Origin: Halocafeteria seosinensis
Lineage: Eukaryota; Sar; Bigyra; Bicosoecida
DNA length: 64,000 nt
NCBI GenBank assembly: GCA_001687465.1
Contig: LVLI01000346.1
Location: forward strand, 62,001 to 126,000
Direction: 5' to 3'
In this document: positions 20,763-32,935 of the stretch, one piece after another
How the letters are laid out: every line of letters begins with the position of its first letter
Numbering within the stretch: position 1 is the stretch's first letter
Position numbers and translations under genes: made by a program
Notes under the pieces: model-generated
The model's database searches: none
Told to the model about the DNA's origin: nothing
The model's input: the letters and a program-made list of their open reading frames with translations, nothing else

Positions 20763-22098
20763 ATGACATTTCTTAGTGGCATTGTGTCTGGCTTGGTGGC
20801 TGGATGGTTCGCTATCGTTATCACAGCCCTTATTGAACGATGTGGAGGGATGGTCGGCGGTGTACTCGGGACAGTACCTTCCACTATTGTTCCAGCTGCC
20901 ATTGGACTGGCGAGGACGTTCGAATCTACGGATCAACTGCATGTAAGAGCTGTGAGAGAAGTTGACTGTCGGAAGTTATGACTCATAGTATTATTCATCG
21001 CACGCAGGAAGCCCTATTTAGCGTCCCTTTGGGTATTTTTTTGGATGCTACTTTTTTATGGACGTGGAAGTATTTTCCAAAACGTTTACCCATGGAATGG
21101 ACGAGGAACTTAAGGCTGGGAGCCATGCTCACCATATCCTTGACGATATGGATCATCCTCGCACTGGTGGCTTGGACGTTCCAAAACCAAATCCTAGGAA
21201 AGACGAACCAAGTCCGCTTGGCAGGCGTCATTTGTTTGTTGTGTACACTCATTTTTGGTATGATTGTGTGCTGGAAGCCCGGAACTATGCCTCGCGGAAG
21301 AAATGCCGTGTCTGTCGGAGTGCTTGTCTCGAGAGGACTGTGTGCTGTAAGCTGGACTCCATACTGATATGGAAAGACGATTTTTGGCTTCCACTTATAC
21401 TCTACTTTAATGCAGACCATGGCTATTGCTATTACTATTTGGATCGGAAAAATATCGCCAGTATGTGGTTTGCTCCGGACGCGTTTGCTGCCAAGTCGAC
21501 CTTACTGTGTTGCGTTTTTATCCAGGTGCTATCTGGGTTGATGTCAACCTTTCCCGCAATTTTCGTAACGTCTATGACTGCACTTTGGCTATCTCAAGGG
21601 TAAGAAGAAACTGCAGACGGTTGGGTATCTTCTGCATGGGACATACGCGTCGTTTGAGTTCGCAGAGAGGATGTTCCAACGGGCGCAGTTGGACCGATGA
21701 TGCTAGGCTCGCTCTCGGTTCCCACTTTCGCAATAATTTTTGGTTTAACGGCGACTAAATGGGGCATCCCTGGAGCAGTATTGTTCGCGTGGGTAATCGC
21801 TGTGTCATGCATTTCATTCCCCGTAACAATGTTCCTGAAATGGCGCCGAAAGAAAGTGGATTCGGAAAATCTCCAGCACCGATATAAACGTGTAAACGAG
21901 TTAGCTCTTGATGAAGAGTTCGAGGAAATCGAGCTTGATCGAGTAGCTGGACTAGATGACGAAAATCTTGGTGGGAGAGAAGAATCGCAGAGGCTTACGC
22001 AGTCGCAATCCTTACACTTTGGAGCAGGAGACCCGAAGGAGGCTGCTGCTGACGATTTTGACATAGAAGATATAAACTTTGACAGTGAGAACAGATAA
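20763..22098 (+). CDS. multi-pass membrane protein, unknown function
   Basis: Five exons: 20763-20942, 21008-21346, 21416-21460, 21526-21599, 21666-22098; introns 65-69 nt; 356 aa. The protein has about eight hydrophobic segments, starting with FLSGIVSGLVAGWFAIVIT, then two around residues 60-150, a block split over two tiny exons (MAIAITIWIGKISP then VLSGLMSTFPAIFVTSMT), and two more near the C-terminus. The stretch STFPAIFVTSMTALWLSQGE...GAVGPMMLGS looks like a conserved family core, possibly a transporter or permease. The last 75 residues are cytosolic-looking and acidic. I do not assign a substrate. Frame is restored at every junction, which supports the model. Confidence 0.8.
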
Positions 22099-22907
22099 TG
22101 AGGATAAAGCTGTAGAAGTTTATGGAGACAGTAAGACTACCCTGACGGACGAAGGTGTTATTTGCTGCTTCAATTATGTTAAGTATGCTGAGGAGTGCTT
22201 AGACACTCCATGACTATCCCTTTTTCGATAGTTGCCGCACGAAGTAGACGACACTGCATCTCGCCTGTAAGAGTTTGCACGCGTGGAAGAATTGCTTTGC
22301 TCTCTGATGTGTTGGTGAGGGTCGTTTCGACTGGTCGCTACCGAGAGCACTCAGGACGCTGTCTGCAACCAGGGAATTGATTCCTACGCGTATTGTTGGA
22401 CTTCATTAGCCCCCTTCTCATTACCTCCCTTTCGCGGCTTAACAACGCCATACCAAGGGCTAGGTAGTCTCGGGGACAGACGGTGAAAATGCAACGTGTC
22501 TGTGTCTTGATATGGCATTGACAGGCCGAGGCGAATATCAGTATCAAAGGCCACTGGTGCAAACTGCTCTCAAGGATGGATGTATTTACGAGTCATACGG
22601 CGATCTTGCAACGGGAGCACAAGGAATTCGGGTTTGGTCAGTGGCCACGAACGTGTTATCATGGAATCACAACCACAACAGAGGTGAAGTTGAAGCTTGA
22701 ACGTCACCGGTGACCTGTAGAACAAGTTGTTTGGATTGAGCGCGTGTATTGACTTTCTCGTAATACTATTCGTAATACGGTCTTCACTAATCAAGACTAA
22801 CTTGTCTCACTCGTTAAATATACTGCTTGTCATAACCTAGCAAGAGTACGGTCACGGTAGGTTTTCTTCTCTTCAAGATACGCATCTGGAGCCAGATTGA
22901 GGACACA
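22099..22907. other. intergenic
   Basis: About 810 bp with no supported gene. Short open frames exist on both strands but none shows family likeness or coherent splice sites. Confidence 0.5.
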
Positions 22908-23769
22908 ATGATCTCCAGAGTAGCGAAGAACGCTTCCCGGACAATTCCCTCCACCACCCGGCAGAATTTCGGGGATCTGTCCTGTAGATATGCTCACACC
23001 CTCATGGCGACTGATCCCAAGTTCATACTGAACTATTTCGTCGTACAAACCCGGCAAGAGAAACCAAGCGGCGTAAAACCTTTCGTAAGGGTTGAAGTTT
23101 CTGACCAGGTGTTCGAGGATATCAAGAAAGGCCAGGTATGACGAGCATTTCCCGAGTCACAAACAGTGTTCTCATTTATATCCTTATAGGAATGTCTTCA
23201 TGGCTATTCTTGCAGGTAAAGCAAGGAACTAGTGGAGGGCAAAGCGTACGTCAAGCTGCGCTGCAGTGCTGATGTGGAATTGTGTGGATCACTCATCGAC
23301 TGTTTACTGGTGCATTGTGCAGGGACCTTCAAGTCATTGGAAAGTTGGAGGCGATGCTATCAAAGACGAGGAAAAAATCACGGAGTACACTTTGGAGGGT
23401 ATCCACGACTGCGAATCGGGATACACTTGCCTCGTTGACGAGAAGACTGCTGAAAACACCATAGATAAGATTCGGCAACTCACTCCCGAAAGTGATGATT
23501 TGGATGACAGAGCCGCTGAGGAAGTGTCTGCTGTGAAAGCATGTGAAAAGACTTGGGGACAATTTCTGGATGCCATAAAGAAGAAAAGCAAATCCGGCCA
23601 GGTAACCCAGCTTCCTGAGGAATTCTCTCAGTTCCTATTTATTGGGCATCTTGGTCCTGCTACTGACATGAACAGTGTCGCTCTGTTCACTAAGGGTACA
23701 AAGAATGAGAGAAATGGAATTCTGTTGTATGCGCACAATGCGAAAGAAAACGCCGATGACATGTTCTAA
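22908..23769 (+). CDS. orphan protein with mitochondrial-type presequence
   Basis: Exons 22908-23135, 23216-23245 and 23323-23769; introns 80 and 77 nt, all phase 0; 234 aa. The middle exon codes only ten residues (VKQGTSGGQS). The N-terminus MISRVAKNASRTIPSTTRQN is basic with no acids, followed by a Tyr/Arg region, typical of a cleavable mitochondrial presequence. The mature part has an early PKFILNYFVVQTR segment, a basic/acidic middle and a C-terminal domain (FSQFLFIGHLGPATDMNS, GILLYAHNAKENADDMF). I do not recognise the family. It might be a lineage-specific subunit of a mitochondrial complex; that is a guess. Confidence 0.65.
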
Positions 23770-24203
23770 GCAACTACTGTAGTAGAAAATAGAACCCAAT
23801 TTATCATCGCCAGCTACAGTAGTGTAAGGGTGCGTTTCCATACATGCCCTCTTATAACAAATACCCAAATATAAACTCTGTTTATTTCGAAATATGTTGT
23901 CATTCTGATACGACGCGCGGAAAATCGCACTTGCTTCAGTGCGTTTAAACTTAACGCAGACTGCCGCCGGTCTGCCGGGGACAGCAACGGGACACATGTC
24001 CATGACCGCCAGGAGCGAGCTTACAATGTGTGTTCGATATTTATGTATCAATACAATAGTAGTATATATTATATTTTATCCCTGTGTAGCGTACAAGAGC
24101 ACGACAGAGTGCTATTACATCGTCATCTGTGTCTCGTTGCAGTTTCCGTTCTGACTGTCGGCGGACTGTGTAAAACATACTAACGTAACAAGAATCCAAA
24201 GAC
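23770..24203. other. intergenic
   Basis: About 430 bp upstream of the GSK3-type kinase; nothing recognised. Confidence 0.5.
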
Positions 24204-25774
24204 ATGGATGAGATCATTTCCGGCGTTGGGGGCTTGCAATATGCCCGAAAAAAATCAAAGAAAAGCAAGGGACGAGAGAGAGAAGGCCAGGGAACCCCGA
24301 CGGACCCCACTAAACCTGGACGACGACCTCGACGGATAAGATTGAGCTTGGCACCTGTAAGAAGATAGGATCCTCTATGCTCTGTGCTTCCATCAAGTGT
24401 GTGGTTTTACCCTCTGCAATGCGCCCATGAACAGGACGTTACCCTGACATACAGAACCGACCATGTGCTCGGCAAAGGAACGTTCGGAGAAGTTTTCCGA
24501 GCCCACTTCGAGGAAACAAAGGAAACTGTCGCCGTGAAGAGAGTAACAGAGGTATCAGATTACCACGTAAGTGCGAAACAGCAACATAATTTACGTTCGT
24601 CAAGTGGAATCGTTGTTGATGGCCCTACAGAATAGAGAACTGGATATACTGTCTAGACTCAAACATCCAAACATCGTGGAACTGAAATATTCCTACACAG
24701 AGAATTATTCAAAAGTGAGACACGAAATTGTCACTGAGACTGGCAAACTCGCTTTCATTAAGTAAAGCTAGTTCCCCGCATTGCAGTTCTCCTGCCAGAA
24801 TCTAGTAATGGAGTATGTGCCGAACACACTGGCGAACATCATATCAGCTTACACGTCGCGATCCAAACGAGTACCGGGCTTCTTTATTAAAGTTAGTATT
24901 AACACGCTGACTATTAGAGGTTTGAGAATACCCAACTGAGCTACTGAACGTTTAATGCTACAGTTATACGCATATCAGAGCCTTAGAGCACTGGCATATA
25001 TGCATGGACTTGATATCGCTCACAGGGATGTGAAACCTCAAAATTTGCTGGTGAATCCTGAAACTCATGAAGTAAAACTCTGTGACTTCGGATGGTACGT
25101 ACCTGCGTTTACCAGATTAGCCTCGGGGAAACTGACCGTCTCATTCCCTTGCAGCTCCAAGGAAATTGGAAGAGGAACTTCCAGCACGTCGTACATCTGC
25201 TCGCGATACTATCGCGCCCCTGAACTGATATGCGGAAACAGCAATTACACTCCAGCAATAGGTAAGTGCAGTGCACTGATGGCTTCCCGCAGCCTAGGAA
25301 AGAAGTAACGGACGAGTGTTTACAGATATATGGTCGATCGGATGCGTAATAGCGGAAATGCAAATTGGGAGAGCGCTCTTTGTGGGTCAGGACAGTGCCG
25401 AAGTGATGACTGCTATTTCTCGATATATCGACTCGCCAACAGAGAGAGACGTGACAGCGCTTAACCCTGCGCTGGCAGGAACAAAATTCCCCAGAGTGAA
25501 ACGTGTGATTCCAAACGGTCTCAATCCGGGACAAGCCGATCCGCTATTGCTGGATCTACTAAGCAAGCTACTATGTTATAAGCCACATGAACGCTTGTCA
25601 GCTATTGAGGCATGTGCACATAAGTACTTTGACGAATTGAGGGATCCAAAGACAGAGCTCCCATCGAAAACTCTGAATTTATTTAACTTTTACAAGCCAG
25701 AGGTGGGCACACGCACATACTTGTATGAGCAACTTGTTCCAGAACATTACCGAGTACGCAAGCGACGCTACTAG
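24204..25774 (+). CDS. GSK3: GSK3/shaggy-type protein kinase
   Basis: Ser/Thr kinase of the glycogen synthase kinase 3 family. Seven exons: 24204-24356, 24435-24566, 24631-24714, 24787-24891, 24964-25094, 25155-25261, 25326-25774; introns 60-78 nt; 386 aa. It has a glycine loop GKGTFGEVF, catalytic Lys in VAVKRV, the NREL helix motif, [13 protein letters not shown] as DFGCSK and the GSK3 activation-loop signature [12 protein letters not shown] with its tyrosine. The three residues that bind primed phosphate in human GSK3 (Arg of NREL, Arg of HRD, Lys after DFG) are all present. A 50-residue basic N-terminus ([12 protein letters not shown]...RRPRRIRLS) precedes the kinase and could be a nuclear signal. 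The acceptor of exon 4 could also be 12 nt later. Confidence 0.92.
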
Positions 25775-25836
25775 CTGAGTTGCGGACAATGCTCAATCTG
25801 CTCTTGTAACAGCTAACTATCGAGCTCGAAAACAGA

Positions 25837-27541
25837 CTAGGCTTGCTCGACTATATCGAACGAACGCTTGGAGGTGCCACATACTAAAGAATGAGCGTTA
25901 TTGCCCCATGCTATGCTCCTCACAGTGCCTTCAACCTTTATCTCATTGGGTTGAGACCACTCCTTGACAACATGAAACCTGGGGACAAAGAAAAGTATAA
26001 CAAGATCAATATGGTACAAACGACAAACAAGGGACTGGTGGGACGCTATCACCTACCTCAAGCAGTCCGAACCTGAAGCAATATACTGGCCACTGAAATC
26101 AAACTTAACGTCATGCACCTTGGCGCCTACATCGAAAGAATGTACTTCTTTCAACTTCCGTAAATCCCATATTTTCACAGTGCCATCCTCTGAACCAGAT
26201 GTCATGTAATACCCATTCTCGCTGAACGATAGACTGGTCACCGGCTTCTCGTGGCCCTCGAACGTTGCTGCATTTTTCTGTGTTTTCATGTCCCAAAATC
26301 GCACCTTGTTATCGCTACAAGAAGCGCCCATTATTAATCCATCTGGATGAAACCTTGTCGTTGTGTAGCCGGGTGAGTCGGTGCTGTGTTTGAAATGAGA
26401 AATTGTCCTGCCACTATCAAAGTCAGCCAGCGCCCAGTCGCCTTGAGCACCCGCATAGCAGAAGTACTGGCCGAGAGGATGTACCGATACGGAAACTACA
26501 GAATCATCAATTTCGTCGAAACTGGCAGCTTCATGTAACTTTAGATCAGAATCAATCGTCCAAGTCTTGCAGGAGCCATCAGCGGAGGCAGTCAAGATGG
26601 CCTGACGGGCTGATTCAGGGTGGAATATTGCTTCATTAATCTTCTTGCTGTGAGTGGCAGTGGACACAATTCTGCCTGCATCTAAGTCAAATATGTGAGC
26701 ATTGTAGTCGTCTCCGGCGGTCAAAATGTGTGATGGGTTCCCGGGAGAGATGTCAACGCTATTGACGGCAGGTTTTGCTGTCTTATGTATCTTCTCAGAT
26801 CTGGTAATGCTGAATGACGAAATATCTTCCTTAGATGCAGTTCCTTCAGGGATTTTCCGGTTTCGTCGAGCTTTGGATAGCGCTTTGGCTTTATCTTTCA
26901 TCTTCTGGAGCGCATCATCAGGGATTCCTTCAGACATAACCTTATTCCCTCCTCCGTTTGCCATATCTGTGTCTTGCTGCTCACCTCCACCGCGTGACTG
27001 TAAAGCAGCCTGGGCGTTAGCTAAGGCGGAACGCGCTTCATCACGTTCGCGTACTAGTCGTGCAATGACGCGACAGGATGCATCGTGCTGGTACAGCGCC
27101 TGGGAGAGTTCTTGTCTAACATGATCTAACTGCTGCCGGAGGTTATATGTTTCAAGCATGACGCTATCCCATTCCTTTTGAAATTGAGATATCATGCCAG
27201 GTATACTAGTGGCTTCCACCGGCCGGGGTGCGACAGCTTTGTTACCTGCACGACATACCATGAAAAAGGATTAAGTGAAATTGCACAACAGTGCATGTAA
27301 TAGTGGCCCTACTACTACATACTCTTTACAGCGATCAAATCCTGCAAAGATACCTCTTCGTTTGTAACTGGGTCGGTACCTGTCTCGTCAATGTGTTTCT
27401 CGATTAGCCGCCTTTCATAGATATGTCCCGACTTTGAGCACAGGACAGGGTCCTGAGGAACCTCACCGGAAACTGCAGTACGAAACAGGGAAACATTGTG
27501 AAATGTATAGCGGTTTATGTACGAATTATCCTCAACACCAT
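25837..27541 (-). CDS. PRP19: PRP19 U-box E3 ligase and spliceosome factor
   Basis: Scaffold and ubiquitin ligase of the NineTeen complex that activates the spliceosome. Four exons: 27541-27523, 27472-27323, 27245-26057, 25978-25837; introns 50, 77 and 78 nt; 499 aa, close to the usual 500. The U-box begins at the N-terminus (SGEVPQDPVLCSKSGHIYER), followed by the PRP19 coiled coil (EATSIPGMISQFQKEWDSV, HDASCRVIARL) and a C-terminal WD40 propeller from about residue 200. The first exon codes only six and a third residues (MVLRII); this model puts the start exactly where other PRP19 proteins start. It converges on the GSK3 gene, with 62 bp between stops. Confidence 0.92.
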
Positions 27542-28101
27542 TGTGAAATGCCGTGGTGTACCGTAGCAGGGGACGGCCAAGGGCACGACTGACCCCAGTT
27601 GCTTTTGTTGTTTCCAAGGGGCAATACGTCCCCTTGCAATCCATTCACCAATTATAGGCCATTTGGGCTCTTCAATAATGAAAATCCGAAGGAAGGAGGC
27701 AGTACTTACTACTGCAAAACATCGTTCTCTCTCTGGGTATGTGTTGGATACGAAATCCACCCGGCAATACGCTATTTGAAAGAGTATTTCAAAGCTTTCA
27801 GAAGTCCTGCAATCCACGACTGTGTGTACCAAGACCTTGCCTCGTTCAAGCCATCCAACATCAACCTGTCCAATGAGAACTTGTATAGTGTAACACACCA
27901 GGAAAGCCTTGAAAGGACCCACAAAATAAGGGTGCCACGAGGAAACAATCATTTGTGCCATAAATCCGGTCCCAACTTCAACGTGGATGCATAATGACGT
28001 GACGCATACCGTATGTCGAACACTTTGTCAGATGAGAAGTAACGTATGATTGGATCTGCATTGCTCTAGTGGCGGATAGTATACGTGGGAGGTGCGCCAA
28101 G
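27542..28101. other. intergenic, divergent promoters
   Basis: About 560 bp between the divergent PRP19 and phosducin-like genes. An open frame continues upstream of the PRP19 U-box but is not needed once the short first exon is recognised. Confidence 0.5.
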
Positions 28102-29379
28102 ATGGCAGAAAACGACTTGGAGCGCAGCATCCTGAATGCTGGTTCACAGCCGGAATTGTACAGAGAAGACATCGAAGCTCGAGAGGAAGCTCACCAAAGC
28201 GCTACAAGGGAGAAGGAGAGCGCCGAATATGGAGACTTGGATGAAAAATATGGATTAGGAGAGAAACAGTTAATAGATGAACAGGACTACGGTTACGTTC
28301 GCCCAGGAGTGACGAGGTTAGTGACCGAAGATTCAAGTTCATTATGATAGTCAAAGCGTAAAACATAGACACGATACACTGCAGTCGACAACACAGAGGA
28401 TACAAGGAGGATGTTCCGTATGTTCCTGCGAACCGGCCAGGGCATAATACGGGTCCTAAAGGGGTGATGGCAGACAAGCGAGCTCATGATAGGGCAAAGG
28501 CTCAAGAGGTATTGTGAGGGTGTCAATATTGAACAGCTGGCCGACGGTATTCTTCATTTTACATTTCGGTTGTTGACAGAGAGAAAGGCAAAAGCTGGAG
28601 TACCAAGCAAAGCTAGAAAGGCTACAGGAGGGACATGTATCCGATTCGCCCAGTACTTCTCTAGCTTCAACCATGATGCAGGAACGAGAAAATTTCAAGG
28701 TATGGACTCGGGGTCCGGGGGCACCACAGGGAAGTTTATCTTGTCCGATTGAACTATGATCTGTTTCTTTCCCGTTGTTATCTCAGAGAGAGATGAATGC
28801 AGACAATGAGTCGGCGGAAGAGGAAGAAGCAGAGGTTGACGTGGACAGCATAAGTGACAGTGAGTTCTTCCAACAATACCGCCAACAGAGGATGCACGAG
28901 CTCCGGCAAGCTTCGAGGTTACCTCAATACGGCTCGGTTATAGAGGTAGACGACCCAAACAAACTCCTGGATGAGATCAACAATGCGAGCTACGCAACGC
29001 CGGTCGTTGTGCACTTATGGGAAGACTACGAACCCAAATGTAGAGCGCTGAATCAATGTCTTACTGAGGCTGCTGCAAAATTGTCTCATGTGAAAGTATG
29101 TTGGCATCTGATCAGCCTTGTGACTTCAACGAAAGTCATTGTTGTCTTTCTCTGCTTTCCCAGTTTGTATGTATACGCGCTCGCTTAGCGAGTCCAGAAG
29201 GAAAATGGGACCCGATAGCCTTGCCCACACTTATCGGCTACCGTGGCGGAGAAACAATCGCATCGATGGTCCGGGTATCGGACGATATAGGAGCAAATCC
29301 GAGCGTCGAGGACTTGAATTCGTTCTTGTCATCCAATATCTCGAATTTCGGTGCCACAGAAAGCGCAAAGCTTGTATAA
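28102..29379 (+). CDS. PDCL: phosducin-like protein (PhLP1 type)
   Basis: Co-chaperone that works with the CCT chaperonin to fold G-protein beta and gamma subunits. Five exons: 28102-28316, 28385-28508, 28580-28699, 28787-29095, 29164-29379; introns 68-87 nt; 327 aa. The N-terminal helix motif NTGPKGVMADKRAHDRAK marks the PhLP1 subfamily. A coiled segment follows (RERQKLEYQAKLERLQ), then the conserved DSEFFQQYRQQRMHELRQ and a thioredoxin-like domain (VVVHLWEDYEPKCRALNQCL, LPTLIGYRGGETIASMVRV). The DYGYVRPG segment before the first splice is variable. Its stop lies 4 bp from the stop of the convergent LTO1 gene. Confidence 0.9.
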
Positions 29380-29383
29380 AGAT

Positions 29384-30024
29384 TCAAAAGGACATCTCCT
29401 GTTTCTCTTTTATGGAGTCAGGGTCGTATGCCAGTTCTTCGTTCGTCAATTTGAGGAGATTGATCAGGACCTTGAATCTTGCTCGAACAACCTGCAGATC
29501 ATCCATCATTTGTTCGCTCTGTGGATCATAGAGTTTCGCAGTTGAAATGGTATCTAAAATCTTTTCAGCAGTCTTGCAACACCTGCAATCGGCGAAGTGT
29601 CACTTTCGAGAGCACATCAGTTACGTGGAATTACCCCGACATACTTGGTGGAAGGATGAAGGACGGAAAACTCTTGCTCTTCCGTTTCTCCAGAGCGAAG
29701 GACAAGTTCGGCAATGCCCGCGTAATATCCTAGTTCTTGTCCTGTTTGCGAACCCTTCTCAATTCTGCATATTCATGGCGTAGCTGCGTATATCAAACAC
29801 CGTGAGACTACCCCCTTCATCTCTTGGACCTACCCTAAGTCTCTTCCTTCAAGCCATCCTAACTGTCTCCCAGCCTCATGGCCTTCTTTCAAGCCTTTCG
29901 AGAGAAGCTGCTCTTCCAGAGTGTATACACTTCGAAATAAGTCATCATCTTCTTGGTTCATGTTATCCTGTTCGGATGTATCTGCAGCTTCTTCGGTGTC
30001 GTTTGGCTCCTTTTCGGCCGACAT
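29384..30024 (-). CDS. LTO1: LTO1/ORAOV1 CIA adaptor
   Basis: Partner of YAE1 that links the cytosolic Fe-S targeting complex to the ribosome recycling ATPase ABCE1/Rli1. Three exons: 30024-29834, 29764-29645, 29582-29384; introns 69 and 62 nt; 169 aa. It has the diagnostic deca-GX3 motif, glycine at every fourth position over about 37 residues, from GLKEGHEAGRQLGWLEG through GYYAG and continuous across the splice. The C-terminal helical part (SEQMMDDLQVVRARFKVL) matches animal ORAOV1. The last three residues are Met-Ser-Phe. A 30-residue acidic segment precedes the motif. Confidence 0.9.
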
Positions 30025-30274
30025 TCTCTCCTCGCGTTCATGGACTATTAACTCTGCCCACGTTTGTAGTGATCACGAAATCAATTGCCCGGAAAAAATG
30101 TCCTAACAATGCTAATATGCAGCATAATACTCTGTATAAACCCTCAGAGTCCAAACTTCAACTTGAGGTGTAGTGTTGCTTTTTCCATTGCCGTTCCTAG
30201 TATGTGCTATATACCAAGAGTTGTGTCCGACTGCCACTGTGATACAGTTCTCGTTTACGTTTCCTATCTTTATA

Positions 30275-32613
30275 ATGGCGAAAAAACGACAGGGGAGAGG
30301 GAAAAAGCCCTCGAATACCCGTGGAGAGCATGCTGAGGCCGTCGAAGGTGACGAGATTGATCAGCACTTTCACCAGAAATTCGAGGCCGATAGCGATGAT
30401 GAACACCAGCATAAGCAAGGTAAGAGTAATGTAGTCTTTGCGTTCATTATGGCAGTCGATGGAGTTGAAAAAGGGGGGAAGCTGAGGCCCCGTTTGTGTA
30501 TAAAATGGCAGAGGAACATGCAGTGACACACTCACTCTCTTCTTTAATGATATATGCAGAGGAGTCCGATGACGATGACAACAATCAGGATGAAGGAGTC
30601 TTTGATTTGAACGTTGATGACGACGACGAAGATGATGACGAGGATGATGATGAAGATGAAAATGATGATTCGGACGAGAATCAAGAGGGCAATGATCAAG
30701 AAATGAATGAACTCCTTAATAATCCAGCTCTACAGAATCAAATGGAAAGCTCAGATGATGAATCGGACGAGGAGGAGCGCGAGAATGAATTGGCGCGTAT
30801 AACTGCCTCGTGGGGTAAGAAAAAGAGTGCCTACTATAACCAGGAGACAGCAGAGGTGGGAGCTGACAGTGACGAAGAGGAGCAAATGGCTGAGGCTGAG
30901 GAGGAGGAAGCGCGTCGACTAAAACAGAAGCATGCTGAAGATCTGCAAGAAGAAGACTTTGACCTGGATGCGGATATAGCTGAGGAACAGAATGAGAAGG
31001 GAAAGACGAAGAAAAAGAAGAAGGGAGCTACTCCGGAGAAGGGCTCAAAGTCGGGGAATCGCAAGGCAAACACGAACGGAAGTATGGCCAATGGTAGCTC
31101 ATCTTTGCAAGCTGACGGATACGAACACATTGACAAGGACTTAAGTAAACTTACAAAATCTGAAAAACTTGAAGCTGTAATGAATGATGCCCCAGAGTTG
31201 ATGGGATTGCTGGAGGAATTCTCCAAGAATAGCACTGAATTGAAAGAAACGATTTCTCCCATATTGCAGCAGTTCAAGCAGGGAGGGATCAAGAATTCTG
31301 GTGGAATGCAGTATTTAGAAGTCAAGAATCAGTTATTATTGAGTTACGTTACGCATATTATATTTTACCTTCTACTAAAAGCTGAAGGCAAATCGGTTCG
31401 GGATCACCCCGTTGTTGAGCGTCTTGTAGAAATCCGAACGATGCTTGAGCGAGCCAAGCCTATTGACTCCAAACTGAAATATCAAATTGATCGGCTGGTT
31501 AAAGCTACGTACTCGACCGCGCAAGATGCTGGAAAGCTTGCAGATCCGTCTGCTCCTGTAAACGAGGAAGTTCTTAAGCCCAATCTAGATGCGCTGGAGT
31601 CTCACGAAGCTGAAAACGATGAGAACGGAGCTTACCGCCCGGTAAAACGGGCTGCTGTTAGTTTCGAGGATGATTCTGCTTCCAAGGCAGCCTCCGATCG
31701 GAGAACTAAACGTATGCAGGAAAAAGCCAGACAGAGTCGTATTTACTCTGACCTACGGAATGAGTTCTCAGAAAGACCCGAAGAATTGGGAGATACGACA
31801 GGCACTGGTGAACGCAACGAATCCAGTAGGCGCGCAAAAGAACTGGATAAGAAATTAGCTAGGCTTGAAGACGAAAGACGGCGATATGAAGAGGATAACT
31901 TTGTCCGGCTTCCCGTCAGCAAGGAAGAGAAGAAACTACGGCGTGAAAGAGACCGTGAACGGCAACGCTTGGACGCTTTGGGTGAGCTGGAAGATTTCGG
32001 GGAAATCGGAAACGCCGCGCACGAGGACACGGATGCAGGTATAAGTTTGAACGAAAGTAAATCTTCGCGCACACGTTCTCTACAGGATTACGTCAGTGAT
32101 TTCTCCGGGGCTCTTGCGGCTTCAAGCGGACGACGAAAACGCCGAGGCGAGATCGAGTCCAAAGAAGAACAGAATACTGACATTAACGACAGGAGTATCG
32201 CAGACATGGAGGCGCATGATGAAATGTTTGAAAACGAACTTAGTGATGAAGATATCGATGACTTTTATAGTAAAGCCAAGGAAATGCAAGACCAGAAAAA
32301 GCAAGCGAAAGCCGACAAGCAGAAAAGGCAACGCGAAGAGCAACTGGCACACGTGGTTGAAGCGGAGAGCGACGAAGAAGTGGAAGAGGATAAGAAGCGA
32401 CGTGTTGGTTCTGATATCAGACACAATAAGGGCTTGAGCAAGTACAGGAAGAAATCGGAGAAGAACCCACGAACGCACAATCGACTCAAAGCTTCCAAAC
32501 GACAGAAACGGTTGAAAGGTCAACAAGCTCCAATGCGTACAGGTGAAGCAGCAGCTTACGCAGGCGAAGCCACAGGTATCCGATCTTCTATCACCAAGAG
32601 TAGGCGCATGTAA
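30275..32613 (+). CDS. UTP3: SAS10/UTP3 small-subunit processome protein
   Basis: Nucleolar factor of the SSU processome needed for 18S rRNA maturation. Exons 30275-30419 and 30560-32613; the 140-nt intron is the longest well-supported one in the window; 732 aa. A very acidic N-terminal part (runs of Asp around residues 65-95) leads to a Sas10/Utp3/C1D domain at about 270-380 (ELKETISPILQQF, YLEVKNQLLLSYVTHIIFYL, LVEIRTMLERAKPID). The basic C-terminal Sas10 domain is clear (HNKGLSKYRKKSEKNPRTHN, GEATGIRSSITKSRRM). It starts 250 bp from the divergent LTO1 gene. Confidence 0.93.
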
Positions 32614-32935
32614 AATTGTCATCGATCATTTGAATACACAAGATGGCTCTATCGTTGTAATCAAAGCAATTCACTCATGTGCGGATGCTCATAACTTTAT
32701 TGCATCCGATGTTGTTTAAGTTGCCAATATCTAGTACAATGGCTAGTTTAATACTGCCACTTGCAGTAGAGGAATCAGGAATGGTTACGTAACTTACAAC
32801 TCCGTAATACGGCGGGATAAGACTCGTCCCACCACTAGCTACAACCTTGTACTTAATGAAGATGATGTGTTGACAGGTCACACCTCGGTAATTCTCCTTT
32901 TCGAGTGGTACGATCCCTGGAAGTCGATCCTAAAA
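32614..32935. other. intergenic
   Basis: About 320 bp between SAS10 and phosphofructokinase on the same strand; nothing recognised. Confidence 0.5.

Noticed and set aside
24435-24630. GSK3 lacking four to five residues before NREL
   Set aside because: This came from a weaker donor at 24552. The GTAAGT donor at 24567 restores the family length and a normal intron.
27323-27644. PRP19 with a 50-residue N-terminal extension from an ATG at 27644
   Set aside because: The frame is open upstream of the U-box, but a 19-nt first exon (27541-27523) and a 50-nt intron with a strong acceptor give a protein starting exactly where other PRP19 proteins start and of normal length.
29329-29384. Overlap of LTO1 and PDCL coding ends
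   Set aside because: A first reading carried LTO1 past 29384; rechecking the bases shows a TGA at 29386-29384, so the coding regions do not overlap.
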